From JAMQKA01 sp034521835 (GTDB lineage Bacteria > Bacteroidota > Rhodothermia > Balneolales > Balneolaceae), in NCBI GenBank assembly GCA_034521835.1, contig JAXHMA010000004.1:434001-498000 (forward strand): a stretch of DNA of 64,000 nt. The letters run 5' to 3'. The notes beneath the pieces are model-generated. The model ran no database searches and was not told where the DNA came from. It saw only the letters and a program-made list of their open reading frames with translations. The translations under genes and the position numbers were made by a program. This document shows positions 17,816 to 26,653 of the stretch, piece by piece; positions within the stretch are counted from its first letter, which is position 1; each line of letters opens with the position of its first letter.

Positions 17816-18883
17816 TTATGCTTTTTCGGTTGCCATGGTGCTTTGTAAAAACATTTTTATGTTAAAAGGCTTTTGTCGTTTAAGCATGTAGTAGACAGCG
17901 ATTCCCAATCGTTTGGCGACAATACTGAGGGCTTTGCTTTTACCATGGCGGTTAATCAGCCGGTTATAATAGCGCTCAGCCTCTTTGTTCTTTCTCAGAA
18001 ACAGCACTGCCGTTTCCGAGAAGGCCCATCGCAGGTGTGCGTTGCCGATACGCTTGCCGGTGGTTCCATAATTCTTTCCGGCCGATGACTTTTGCCCCTT
18101 TACCAGGCGCCCGTAGGAGCAAAACTCGCCCCGGCTTGGAAAACGGTCGATCGTATGAATTTCGTAAAGCATGGTCAATGACAGAACCTCACCCACTCCA
18201 TGGATGCTTTGAAGTAGTTGCAGGCTGACTGGATCATGGCCTTTGGCCAGCTTCAAGATTTGCTTGTCCAGGTTGTTGATAATCGGATCGTAGTGGTCGA
18301 TCAGCTGCAAATCGGTTTCCACGATAAGCTGGACCACCGGATCGGGAAAGTGCCCCACGATATCCTTATCTCGACGATGGTGTGGCCTGGACAAGGTTCC
18401 GAGTGGCTCCAGGTTGTATTGCATCGTTGTATTCTGGATGTGGGCCAGCAGCTCTGCCCGTTTGCGCACGAAATGATTACGTCGTCGCATCAAGTCCCGC
18501 GTAGCCCGCATCTCCGGTGGATAGACATAGGCTACCGGAAAGTTACCGCCGCGTATCAGCCGGGCGATCTTCAGCGAGTCAATCCGGTCATTCTTGGTTT
18601 TAACGCCGTGAATCGATTTCATATACAGGGCGTGACCCAACACAAAGTCGATCCCTTCCTCTTCGCACAGGTCGGCCAGCCAGTACCAGCAGAAAATGCA
18701 CTCCACGCCGACGACAATATCACCCCGAAACGGTTCAATGGCTTGCAGAAACCGGTCGGGCCGGCAGGGTATGTTTTTGTGATAGACTTTTTTCCCATCT
18801 TTGTCCAGGATGCAGACGTACATGGTTCTTGCGTGCAAATCAATTCCGCAGTAATATGAATGAATACCGGTATAAACGTTCAT
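17816..18883 (-). CDS. IS110/IS1111 family transposase
   Basis: The 355-residue protein has the DEDD RuvC-like N-terminal domain: YYCGIDLHARTM (Asp), VVGVECIFCWYW (Glu) and KTKNDRIDSLKIARL (Asp pair). The C-terminal Tnp domain contains QLLQSIHGVGEVLSLTMLYEI and GTTGKRIGNAHLRWAFSETA, the serine-bearing half of the composite active site. It is full length and uninterrupted, so the element may be active. The start at 18883 lies only ~75 bases from the element's right end. Confidence 0.93.
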   Translation of the reverse strand: MNVYTGIHSYYCGIDLHARTMYVCILDKDGKKVYHKNIPCRPDRFLQAIEPFRGDIVVGVECIFCWYWLADLCEEEGIDFVLGHALYMKSIHGVKTKNDRIDSLKIARLIRGGNFPVAYVYPPEMRATRDLMRRRNHFVRKRAELLAHIQNTTMQYNLEPLGTLSRPHHRRDKDIVGHFPDPVVQLIVETDLQLIDHYDPIINNLDKQILKLAKGHDPVSLQLLQSIHGVGEVLSLTMLYEIHTIDRFPSRGEFCSYGRLVKGQKSSAGKNYGTTGKRIGNAHLRWAFSETAVLFLRKNKEAERYYNRLINRHGKSKALSIVAKRLGIAVYYMLKRQKPFNIKMFLQSTMATEKA

Positions 18884-19404
18884 GGTTTTCCTCCTTGGGT
18901 TGATTATGAGTTAAGTCAGAGCCGTAATTTACGATTCGGGGAGGAGGCCATGAATAATATCAAGAACGTTGTGGTGTTAACCAGCGGCTCACTCAATCCA
19001 CCAGAACATCTAGCCAAACGAGTTTCGGTAATGTCTGCCACTCCGGAAGCAGTGGTGGAAAAACTGGGCGATCAAGGATTTGAGCATCTTTATATTGATG
19101 GAGGGAATACCATTCAACGCTTTTTACAGGCAGGACTTATCCAGGAATTTATCCTAACCCATATTCCCATCCTCATCGGAACAGGAATTTCACTGTTTGG
19201 CCGACTGAATCACGATATTAAGCTCCAGCATATTACTACTACCACATTTGAAAACGGATTTGTCCAGAGCCGGTATCAACTCAATCATAACGATAGGTAA
19301 TTTCCGGTTCGATCAGCTCAAAAACAGGTAGACGGTAAACGATTCTTTTATTTAACTAGTTATAATGCCTGAACTAATCGTTTAATATTAAATAATTTAA
19401 TATT

Positions 19405-19767
19405 ATGAGCTATTTAGACAGGATTACAGATATTTATAATCACATTGCCCAGGGTGCCGCCATGGATGCCTTTGAAGAATACTACGCTGATGACGTGGTT
19501 ATGGTGCTGGAAGACGGCACCGAAGTGGAAGGAAAAGACACCAACCGCGAACGCGAGAAGGAGTTCTTCGGCAGCGTTGAAGAGTTTCACGGAATTGAAG
19601 TAGGTGGCATCACCTCCAACGAAGATGAAGGCATTACCAGTGTTGAATCCACAATGACGGTGACCTTCAAAGGATCCGACGAGCCTATGGATATCGAGCA
19701 GGTAGCCGTTCAGCACTGGAGTGGCGATGAAATTGCTCGAGAGCGGTTTTATGGCACTCAAAATTAA
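19405..19767 (+). CDS. SnoaL/NTF2-like small protein
   Basis: The 120-residue protein has the SnoaL-like alpha+beta barrel pattern: an N-terminal helix (YNHIAQGAAMDAFEEYYADDVVMVLEDG), the EGKDTNREREKEFF helix, and alternating strands ending ARERFYGTQN. Such domains bind small molecules or are isomerases or hydrolases; no specific role is visible. It is likely cytoplasmic, with no signal peptide. A terminator follows. Confidence 0.75.
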   Translation: MSYLDRITDIYNHIAQGAAMDAFEEYYADDVVMVLEDGTEVEGKDTNREREKEFFGSVEEFHGIEVGGITSNEDEGITSVESTMTVTFKGSDEPMDIEQVAVQHWSGDEIARERFYGTQN

Positions 19768-19789
19768 GTCATCATTTTTTAAAATTAAG

Positions 19790-19812
19790 GCCCTCCATGT
19801 GGAGGGCTTTTT
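19790..19812 (+). terminator. Rho-independent terminator after the SnoaL-like gene
   Basis: A 7-bp GC-rich stem (GCCCTCC 19790-19796, GGAGGGC 19801-19807) with an ATGT loop is followed by TTTTT. Confidence 0.88.
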
Positions 19813-20102
19813 CTACCCAGCCCTGGCACATAAACTGATTTCATACCTCTACCTGTTCTGTTCCTAGTATATAAACCTGAAATGATTTGCTCGTCATTTT
19901 GAGTTATATTTCCCACCGAAACAGCTAATCATTTCATAACACTATGTATTCCAATGACTTAGCCTTTATCTCTAATGGTTATGCTTTATTTGTCTTTATG
20001 ATTTACTTTTTCCAGAAATCCAATTGGGGTTAAATCTGGTTTTTCTGATATATCTACGCTTGTTTAGACACAAAAAATTTAATCTGTACAAACTCTTTTT
20101 TC
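19813..20102. other. Region upstream of argC, with a tiny membrane ORF
   Basis: The only coding candidate is an ORF of 29 codons at 19944-20033 (plus strand) encoding a possible single membrane helix (GYALFVFMIYFF). It has no ribosome site and no arginine codons, so it is not an arginine attenuation leader. The remainder should carry the argC promoter; no operator was recognised. Confidence 0.3.
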
Positions 20103-21140
20103 ATGACCAAACAGAAAGTAGGAATTGTCGGAGCAACGGGATATACCGGTTCCGAACTGGTCCGACTGCTGATCGATCATCCCGATGTCAGTATTGAAGT
20201 TATCACTTCAGAAAGTAAAGCTGGGACCAGGTTCTCAGAAATAAACCCACATTTTCACAGCCGGTTTGATATGCAGCTGGAACCACTGGAGAATCTAGAT
20301 AATTATGAGCTAGACCTGGTGTTTTTGGCGCTTCCGCACGGCGTTTCTATGGATTTCATCAAAAATTGGGATCCCGATAGTTACCGGGTTATCGATCTTT
20401 CGGGCGACTTTCGGCTTGGATCAGCCAAGGAGTATGAGCAGTGGTACAAGAAGGAGCACAGTGCCACCGATTTTATTGGCCAGGCAGCCTTCGGACTCCC
20501 GGAATTGTTCCGCGACCAGATCCGCAATGCACGGCTGGTGGCTAACCCGGGTTGCTATCCTACGTCTGCAATTCTTGCGCTGGCACCGCTCATTAAGAAT
20601 GATGTGATCAAACCAAACCAGATTGTGGTCGATTCCAAATCGGGAGTTTCCGGGGCCGGAGCCAAAGCGAAACAGAGTACCCATTTCCCCGAAGTTTTTG
20701 GCAACTTCTCGGCCTACGGGCTGCTAAATCATCGCCATACGCCGGAAATACAGCTCAACCTGGAGCGATTTACCGGCAGAGAAACCGAAGTCATTTTTAC
20801 GCCGCACCTGCTGCCGATAGACCGCGGCATCCTAACCACGACCTACTCAACTCCCAAGCAGGAAATAAACAGCACCTACCTTGGAGAATGGTACTACAGC
20901 TTTTATGAGAAAGAGCACTTTATCCGCGTGGTTGACAGCCCGCCGAATGTAAAACACGTGCGCGGCTCCAACTACTGCGATATTCACGTGGCCTACGACA
21001 AACGGACCAACCGTATTTTGACCGTCTCCACGATTGACAACCTGGTAAAGGGGGCCGCAGGCCAAGCAGTACAAAACATGAACATCATGTTTGGATTTAT
21101 TGAACGCACAGGCTTACAGATCACCCCGCTAAATCCATAA
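20103..21140 (+). CDS. argC: N-acetyl-gamma-glutamyl-phosphate reductase
   Basis: The 345-residue protein begins with an NADP-binding Rossmann motif (VGIVGATGYTGSELVRLL). It has the active-site cysteine in ANPGCYPTSAILAL and the FTPHLLPIDRGILTT region. It catalyses the third step of ornithine/arginine synthesis. argJ follows 67 bases downstream on the same strand, suggesting an operon. No other arg gene follows; the next gene is on the opposite strand. Confidence 0.96.
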   Translation: MTKQKVGIVGATGYTGSELVRLLIDHPDVSIEVITSESKAGTRFSEINPHFHSRFDMQLEPLENLDNYELDLVFLALPHGVSMDFIKNWDPDSYRVIDLSGDFRLGSAKEYEQWYKKEHSATDFIGQAAFGLPELFRDQIRNARLVANPGCYPTSAILALAPLIKNDVIKPNQIVVDSKSGVSGAGAKAKQSTHFPEVFGNFSAYGLLNHRHTPEIQLNLERFTGRETEVIFTPHLLPIDRGILTTTYSTPKQEINSTYLGEWYYSFYEKEHFIRVVDSPPNVKHVRGSNYCDIHVAYDKRTNRILTVSTIDNLVKGAAGQAVQNMNIMFGFIERTGLQITPLNP

Positions 21141-21207
21141 TGCACTATACCAAACACTCAATACCCGATACACAAACGATCTAAATCGACCTAATAACTG
21201 ATCTATC

Positions 21208-22419
21208 ATGCTGAATAATATTACACACGTACGAGGCTATAAATGCTGGGGATGCCACATGGGCATCAAATCGAAACGCCGCGACCTGGCACTTATTTTT
21301 TCGGAGAAACCAGCTTCTGCTGCTGCGGTATTCACCCAGAATGTAGTTTGTGCTGAGCCGATAAAGCTGAGCCGTAAACACATTAAAGGCGGCAAGGCGC
21401 AGGCCATCGTGATAAACTCCGGCAATGCCAACGCCTGTACCGGTAAAGAAGGCTACAAAGGCGCCGTGGCCATGGCTGAACGAACGGCTGAATTGCTGGA
21501 AATTCCTGTTGAGCAGGTGCTGGTGGCCTCTACAGGGCTGATCGGGGAGCCGTTTCCTACAGAAAAAGTATTGGATGGAATTGAAACCAGCGTAAAAAAG
21601 CTTTCCGACCGCGATATGGCCGGTTCGCTGTGCGCCAACGCCATCCTCACGACTGACACGTTTGCCAAAGAGGGCTTTACCGATTTTGAGCTCGATGGTA
21701 TCACCATCAACATGGCGGGGATCGCCAAGGGCTCTGGAATGATCCACCCGAATATGGGAACTATGCTGGCTTTTATCACCTGTGACCTGGCCATTGAACC
21801 CAAGCTGCTGGATGAGGCCCTTCGTGAAGCCGTTAATAAAAGCTTCAACATGATCACGGTAGACGGCGATACTTCCACCAACGATATGGTAGCCGTGATG
21901 TGCAACGGCATGGCCGAAAATGAGATAATTAACAGCAAAGATGAACATTACGAGCGGTTTTACACGCATCTTGAACAGCTTTGCACGCACCTGGCCAAAC
22001 TGATTGTTTCGGATGGCGAAGGATCGACAAAACTGGTCGAATACCAGGTGAAGGGCGCGAAGTCGGAAGAAGATGCCCGAAAGATCGTCCGCACCGTTTC
22101 TGACTCCAGCCTTGTAAAAACCGCTATTTTTGGCACCGATCCCAACTGGGGCCGCATCATGGGTGCAGCGGGTCGCGCCGGGGCTAATTTCGATCCTGAA
22201 AAAGTGGATCTGTTTATCGGCTCCAATCCAGAGAAAGCGGTACAGATTCTTAAAGAGGGTCAGCCGCTGGCCGACAAACGCGACGAGGTAAAGAGAGAAA
22301 TGAAATCTTCCAACATCACCGTCATCCTCGACCTCAACGCCGGCAACGAAGAAGCTACCGGCTGGGGCTGCGATCTCTCCTATGAGTATATCCGCATAAA
22401 CGCTGAGTATACCACCTAG
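21208..22419 (+). CDS. argJ: Bifunctional ornithine acetyltransferase / N-acetylglutamate synthase
   Basis: The 403-residue protein has the self-cleavage region AKGSGMIHPNMGTMLAFITC, where the Thr of the GTML motif becomes the N-terminal nucleophile of the beta chain. Typical flanking motifs are VINSGNANACTG, VASTGLIGEPFP and DPNWGRIMGAAGRAG. It transfers acetyl from acetylornithine to glutamate, recycling the acetyl group of arginine synthesis. It forms an operon with argC. Whether it also uses acetyl-CoA cannot be told. Confidence 0.96.
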   Translation: MLNNITHVRGYKCWGCHMGIKSKRRDLALIFSEKPASAAAVFTQNVVCAEPIKLSRKHIKGGKAQAIVINSGNANACTGKEGYKGAVAMAERTAELLEIPVEQVLVASTGLIGEPFPTEKVLDGIETSVKKLSDRDMAGSLCANAILTTDTFAKEGFTDFELDGITINMAGIAKGSGMIHPNMGTMLAFITCDLAIEPKLLDEALREAVNKSFNMITVDGDTSTNDMVAVMCNGMAENEIINSKDEHYERFYTHLEQLCTHLAKLIVSDGEGSTKLVEYQVKGAKSEEDARKIVRTVSDSSLVKTAIFGTDPNWGRIMGAAGRAGANFDPEKVDLFIGSNPEKAVQILKEGQPLADKRDEVKREMKSSNITVILDLNAGNEEATGWGCDLSYEYIRINAEYTT

Positions 22420-22451
22420 AATTTGACGATTACCAGCTTACGGACGTGCGT

Positions 22452-22476
22452 GCGGTCCATCTACCAAGTGGACCGC
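22452..22476 (+). terminator. Hairpin after argJ, probable terminator
   Basis: A perfect 8-bp GC-rich stem (GCGGTCCA 22452-22459, TGGACCGC 22469-22476) starts 33 bases after the argJ stop. Only a short T-rich stretch (TTCTAT) follows. Confidence 0.5.
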
Positions 22477-22542
22477 TTCTATACCCTGATATAAAAATGC
22501 ATTTCAGATCTCCACATTTGAAGAGTATTTAACTTTTCTACA

Positions 22543-24581
22543 CTACTTTCTTTCTACTTCAACTCTTGTCTGTGGTTTCTCAGCATCACGTCCGCCCTCT
22601 TTAAGATAGGTATCGAACCAACGCATCATGCGGATATTATAGTCGTAACGGGCAGTGGAATGGGCATTACCGTGTCCTTCGCCCGGATAAAGCACCAAAC
22701 GAACGGGGTATCAGTTCTGGTTTTTAGGTGACGAAACATTTCATAAGATTGTCCCGGATCAACACGCGTATCCTCTTTTCCGGCCATAATCAGCAATGGG
22801 GTTTCAGCATCGCCGGCGTGATAGATCGGGCTGCGCTCCAGGTAGAACTGGTAATCCTCCCAGATACGCTGCCGGGCGTGCACCAGGTAGAGCTCTTCCG
22901 GAATATCACTGGTGCCCCATTTGGAGATATTGTCACTGATCCCCACAAACATCACGCCGGCTGCAAAACGATCGGTGTAGCGCGTAGAGAGCCAGGCCGT
23001 GGCGTATCCACCGTAGGAGCCGCCGGTAACGCCCACACGATCGCCATCTGCAACTCCTGCTTCTATCAGATGATCCACGCCACTGACAATATCATCAAAT
23101 TCGGCACCGGCCAGATCTCCCTGGCTGCTTTTTGCAAACTCAACACCCCGGCCGGTACTTCCTCGATAGTTGGGATAAAAAACCACATATCCGCGGGCAG
23201 CTCCTACTTGGCCTGCATCAGAATAAGAGGTTACCCAGCCATTATCATAGTGCGCTTCGGGTCCGCCGTGAACAACGGTGATCACTGGGTAGCGCTGGCC
23301 TTTTTGGTAGTTAAGCGGGTAAATCAAAATACCCTGAATTTCCGTGCCATCACGAGCCTTGTAGTTAACTACCTCCTGCCCACCCATCTGCACTTCCTCC
23401 AACCATGGATTGCTATTGGTAATGCGCTTGCCTGTGTTACTATCAGGTTCCATAAGGTAAAGTTCATCAGGATGAGTCGGATTATCAGCCGCAAATACAA
23501 CCGTACCGTCGCTCGAGCGAGCAAACTCACTGATAATAGGGCCTCCGGTATCGACTATAGTGCGTAAGGTAGATCCATCCGCATTGATACTGCCGTAGGT
23601 AGACCAGACGCCCTCGCTTGTAAGGTAGCAGATCGTATTGTTGTCAGCCCACTGTATCTGCTCAAATTTTCCCTGGTAATCAGGCTGCAGATTTTGAGGC
23701 GTTCCTCCCTCCTCCGATACTACAAATAAACGACCATCGATAGGGTCATGGATATCGACGCCCGAAATCATGGCCAGCCGCTCACCATTGGGGCTCCATG
23801 CTATTTGACCGAGCTTTCCTTCGTGATCGACTTCCGCCAGGACCTTTTCGCCGTGGTGATCCACGATCTTCACCTGCTGGTGCATGTAATAGTCATCAAC
23901 GAGCGGAGTCGGTGCGATGGTTATGGCCAGCCGCTCTCCATCAGGATTCCAGTGCATCTGGTAGATAGATCCCTCCAACTTAATGCGGTGTGGCTGATGA
24001 TTTTCCACCGCTACATTGGTAACAAAACCGCGACGTTGCGTCATGTTTTCTTCGTAAATTTCTGGATTATAGGGAAGAGTTGACTCTTGTCGTTTTATTG
24101 GATCCGGAGCCATAAATGCCAGGTGGTTTCCATCCGGCGCCCAGTCGTATCCGGCAATGGATGTTTCAAATGAATAGAGTTTTTGGGCTTCGCCGCCATC
24201 AAGGGCAATCTGATACAGGGAGGTAGTCTCATCATTTTTTTTGCCTGTCAAAAAGGTGATGGCGTTGTGACCAGGTCGAAAGGCCAACGAGCTTACGCTG
24301 GCATCGGTGAAATATGGCGTAGATGTTCCACTATCTCGATTGTACAAATATAGATGGTAAGAGGCAGTTTCGTTGGATTCTTTTGGATCGGCCTGCACCT
24401 GAAGTGTGTACGCTATGTTGTTACCTTCAGGGCTTATTTTAAACTCAGCTACACTTTTAATTTTGGCCACCTGTTCTGAGGCCAGACCCTGACTCAGGGC
24501 AGATCCTAGCAGAACCAAGTTCAGCAACAGGCCAAAAAGAAGGGAGGTTCTATACTTACGAGATTTATGCCATGTCTTCAT
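22543..24581 (-). CDS. Exported S9 family prolyl-oligopeptidase-like peptidase (frameshift near 22707)
   Basis: The protein has a signal peptide, a WD40-like/TolB-like propeller (~residues 40-400) and an alpha/beta hydrolase domain with the nucleophile in VTGGSYGGYATAW and the acid in GKEDTRVDPGQS. The third triad member, His of GEGHGNAH, is in another frame. A base is missing near 22707 (ACCCCGTT for an expected TPV codon series); after it the frame runs to a stop at 22543. I prefer the start at 24581 because AAGGAG lies 9 bases upstream; an in-frame ATG at 24614 is possible. It releases dipeptides or acyl-amino acids from peptides in the periplasm. Confidence 0.85.
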
Positions 24582-24621
24582 CGTGAATGCACTCCTTTTC
24601 TTAGGGTTAATCATGATAATA

Positions 24622-24637
24622 TGTGACCTGAATCATA
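24622..24637. promoter_or_regulatory. Possible Crp/Fnr-type box upstream of the S9 peptidase
   Basis: TGTGA-N6-TCATA lies 41 bases before the preferred start codon at 24581. It matches the CRP-type TGTGA-N6-TCACA arrangement at nine of ten positions. A Crp/Fnr regulator is encoded 550 bases away. Confidence 0.35.
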
Positions 24638-24677
24638 TAAAAAGTTTTCTGATAAAATCGTTTAGCAAAACTGCCAT

Positions 24678-25122
24678 TCAGCCTCTGTATTCACTCAGCA
24701 GATCGCCGTACTTGTCGGTCAGCAATACACTGCCATCAGGGAAACGTAAAATTTCCAGTAATGATAACTAACGCATCCCGCCGGACAGTCACCCCATCCC
24801 ACACTGAACGTAAATTCTATACTTCGTGGATTCACGTCGGCATTCCGGTCAGGACCACCTCCCTCGAAAAAAGTTTTGGAGCGGCTTATCACCTCTCATT
24901 TTCATATGGGAGCACCGCGAGCTGGGGAAAGGCTCCGGCATCAGTGCGGCACATATTTAGGACTTCACGATCTATCGAACTGGTATCTGCACGGGGCATA
25001 TTGAAGTTCATAGGAAGCAGGCCGGCGCTTCTATCCAGCAGCTGGTCCTCACACGCCGATACCATTAAGAAAGAAAGCCAAAAAGCATAAATAAATAAAA
25101 CCCTCACTGACAAATAGCTCAT
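24678..25122 (-). pseudogene. Small lipoprotein-like gene with two frame breaks
   Basis: The first frame begins with a lipoprotein-type signal peptide (YLSVRVLFIYAFWLSFLMVSAC, lipobox Cys near 24) and stops at 24889. Shifting frame there continues NEEVISRSKTFFEGGG and then FTFSVGWGDCPAGCVSYHY. A second shift near 24750 gives DGSVLLTDKYGDLLSEYRG and a stop at 24678. The GWGDCPAGC motif resembles that of a family of exported proteins of unknown function. Given the many error-like shifts in this window it may be intact in reality. Confidence 0.55.
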
Positions 25123-25189
25123 GGCCGGTTATCTATTTATAATTTGTATTTTACCAGTCTGATCACAAGAAACCAGTGACAGTTGAACT

Positions 25190-25825
25190 ATGGATCAAGA
25201 TTTCTTAAATGCGTTCCCCCGTTTTAACGACAGCGATATCCTGCAAAAACATATCGAACAATGCCAGGTGCAGGAGGTGCCTGAAGGGACCCAGATACTG
25301 GATATCGGCTCGACGATCCGCGTGGTGCCATTTGTCATTGATGGTGCCGTGAAAGTACTGCGGAGCGATGATGAAGGCCATGAATTGTATCTGTATCATA
25401 TCCAGGCGGGAGAAAGCTGCGCCATGACGCTCACCAGCTCACTTTCAAGGGATCAAAGCCAGGTACGAGCCGTCACCCTAGAAAAGACCAGGTTGCTGGC
25501 AGTGCCTGTAGGCGTAATCCACAGCTGGTACGAGCGCGACCCGATATTCCAAACCTTTGTACTCTCCACGTTTCAGCAACGCTTCCGGGAACTGCTCACC
25601 ACGCTCGACAATGTAACATTCCAACATATCGACAAGCGACTCATCCAACTGTTGAGTGACAGGACCACGGCGCTTGAACGCAACATTCTGCACGTCACTC
25701 ATCAGGAACTGGCGGACGAGCTAAACAGCTCACGAGAGGTAGTTTCACGGCTGCTCAAGCAGATGGAAAAGAAGGGCATGGTAGAACTGGGACGAAACAG
25801 AATCAAAATTCTTAAGCTTATGTGA
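25190..25825 (+). CDS. Crp/Fnr family transcriptional regulator
   Basis: The 211-residue protein has an N-terminal cyclic-nucleotide-binding-like beta barrel (LDIGSTIRVVPFVIDGAVKV, YHIQAGESCAMTL). A C-terminal winged helix contains HVTHQELADELNSSREVVSR. No N-terminal four-cysteine cluster is seen, so it is not a classical Fe-S FNR. Possible CRP-like boxes overlap its own stop codon and lie upstream of the neighbouring S9 peptidase. A DUF2892 gene follows after 91 bases; this pairing suggests a redox or stress regulon (inference). Confidence 0.9.
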   Translation: MDQDFLNAFPRFNDSDILQKHIEQCQVQEVPEGTQILDIGSTIRVVPFVIDGAVKVLRSDDEGHELYLYHIQAGESCAMTLTSSLSRDQSQVRAVTLEKTRLLAVPVGVIHSWYERDPIFQTFVLSTFQQRFRELLTTLDNVTFQHIDKRLIQLLSDRTTALERNILHVTHQELADELNSSREVVSRLLKQMEKKGMVELGRNRIKILKLM

Positions 25826-25836
25826 TTTTAATCACT
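25821..25836. promoter_or_regulatory. Crp/Fnr-type palindromic operator before the DUF2892 gene
   Basis: TGTGA-TTTTAA-TCACT, with the perfect palindrome GTGAT-TTTA-ATCAC at its core, sits 80 bases upstream of the DUF2892 start. It overlaps the stop codon of the Crp/Fnr gene. The match to the CRP consensus is strong, but binding is inference. Confidence 0.5.
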
Positions 25837-25916
25837 GAACTCCTGCTGCAAGCCCTTTACATTTATATCAGATCAATTTTAAAGCAATCCTCACTTAACC
25901 TGTAAAGGAGTTCATC

Positions 25917-26132
25917 ATGAGCTTAACAAAAAACATGGGCAACGCCGACCGAATCATCAGAACTATCTTGGCCATTCTTTTTGGTGTGCTTTACTATACC
26001 GGTGTTACGTCGGGTACCCTGGGCATCGTGCTAATCGTTCTGGGCGTTGTTTTCCTGTTGACCAGCTTTATAAGTTTTTGTCCACTATATGCCCCATTCG
26101 GTATCCGAACCTGCAAGACGGAACAAGCCTGA
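25917..26132 (+). CDS. DUF2892 family small membrane protein
   Basis: The 71-residue protein has two membrane segments (TILAILFGVLYYTGV and LGIVLIVLGVVFLLTSFISFCPLY) and the family motif MGNADRIIRT. The C-terminal FCPLYAPFGIRTC carries two cysteines typical of YgaP-like DUF2892 domains. A good ribosome site (AAAGGAG, 6 bases before ATG) fixes the start. It is probably controlled by the Crp/Fnr protein upstream. Confidence 0.88.
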   Translation: MSLTKNMGNADRIIRTILAILFGVLYYTGVTSGTLGIVLIVLGVVFLLTSFISFCPLYAPFGIRTCKTEQA

Positions 26133-26137
26133 GTTGG

Positions 26138-26584
26138 TTAACCACCGATAGTTGGGGTAACTTCGCGAACCACCCGGGATGACCACGGACAGAAATAACC
26201 GACCTGGTCGACCCAGTAATCGATATTTTCTTCCACCATGCCGGGGCGGCCATCGCACACCTCAACGGATGCTTCGACGAGATCCCACTCATTTGGAATA
26301 AAATACCAGCTCCATTGGCCGTTATAAGCTTTATTACCGCGCGCTATGTCGCCGTTGATATGCCTGTTGCGATCGCCAAACGGTTTTTGAAGTTCTTGCT
26401 CCAATTTTGCTATCACATCGGGATCGGAGGTGGCCGCTACCATGGTATAATCGATGGCGTCATTCTCATGCCTGAATTCAAAGTAACGTGTATCCTGTTC
26501 CGAAGAGGTGGAATTGGAACAACCAGATAGTCCCAATATTAAAAACAGGCCGGTAAGCAGACTGATTTTCGCAGATCGGTTCAT
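26138..26584 (-). CDS. Lipoprotein with a BP74 (calmodulin-binding-like) N-terminal-type domain
   Basis: The 148-residue protein has a lipoprotein signal (SLLTGLFLILGLSGC, lipobox LSGC). The mature part follows the pattern of the Dictyostelium BP74 N-terminal domain: NGDIARGNKAYNGQWSWYFI, then ASVEVCDGRP and, at the end, YFCPWSSRVVRE. This domain is found in scattered bacteria and eukaryotes; its function in bacteria is unknown. The assignment is by remembered motifs. The gene is convergent with DUF2892, with 5 bases between them. Confidence 0.65.
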   Translation of the reverse strand: MNRSAKISLLTGLFLILGLSGCSNSTSSEQDTRYFEFRHENDAIDYTMVAATSDPDVIAKLEQELQKPFGDRNRHINGDIARGNKAYNGQWSWYFIPNEWDLVEASVEVCDGRPGMVEENIDYWVDQVGYFCPWSSRVVREVTPTIGG

Positions 26585-26653
26585 AGATAGATGGCAGCTT
26601 TTTTTAAAGTAGGAATATAAACGAGCTGCGAAAGCTCTTATTCTGCCAAAATC

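Larger units (their letters stand above)
17241..18958. mobile_element. IS110 family (IS1111-like) insertion sequence
   Basis: About 1.72 kb inserted into the reductase gene. The ends follow from the split host protein. A sub-terminal inverted repeat (ATGGCCTCC at 17247-17255, GGAGGCCAT at 18943-18951) lies 6-7 bases inside each end, as in the IS1111 subgroup, which lacks true terminal repeats. Both junctions carry AT, a possible crossover core; no longer target duplication is seen. The transposase is on the minus strand. About 560 bases of noncoding DNA lie 3' of it and only ~60 bases 5' of it, the IS1111 arrangement in which the guide RNA comes from the 3' end. Confidence 0.85.
17031..19300 (+). 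pseudogene. Dihydrofolate reductase-family (RibD C-terminal type) gene split by an insertion sequence
   Basis: The 5' part (17031-17240) encodes KQSVFIAASLDGFIARPDGD and ends at FKEWPYN. The 3' part (18959-19300) resumes with IKNVVVLTSGSL and includes LYIDGGNTIQRFLQAGLIQE and HIPILIGTGISLF. Joining the two gives ~183 residues, the usual size of this NADPH-dependent reductase family. An IS110/IS1111-type element lies exactly between them, so the gene is inactivated by insertion rather than decayed. The substrate is unknown; members include pyrimidine reductase-like and folate reductase-like enzymes. Confidence 0.85.

Noticed and set aside
17652..17891. Plus-strand ORF in the noncoding end of the IS1111-like element
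   Set aside because: It overlaps the transposase 3' end on the opposite strand and shows no protein-like features.
19944..20033. Arginine-attenuation leader peptide before argC
   Set aside because: The 29-codon ORF has no arginine codons and no attenuator hairpins follow.
21181..21990. 269-codon open frame opposite argJ
   Set aside because: Antisense shadow of argJ, His-rich composition, no motif.
22728..23567. 279-codon open frame opposite the S9 peptidase
   Set aside because: Antisense to the catalytic domain of the peptidase and without family features.
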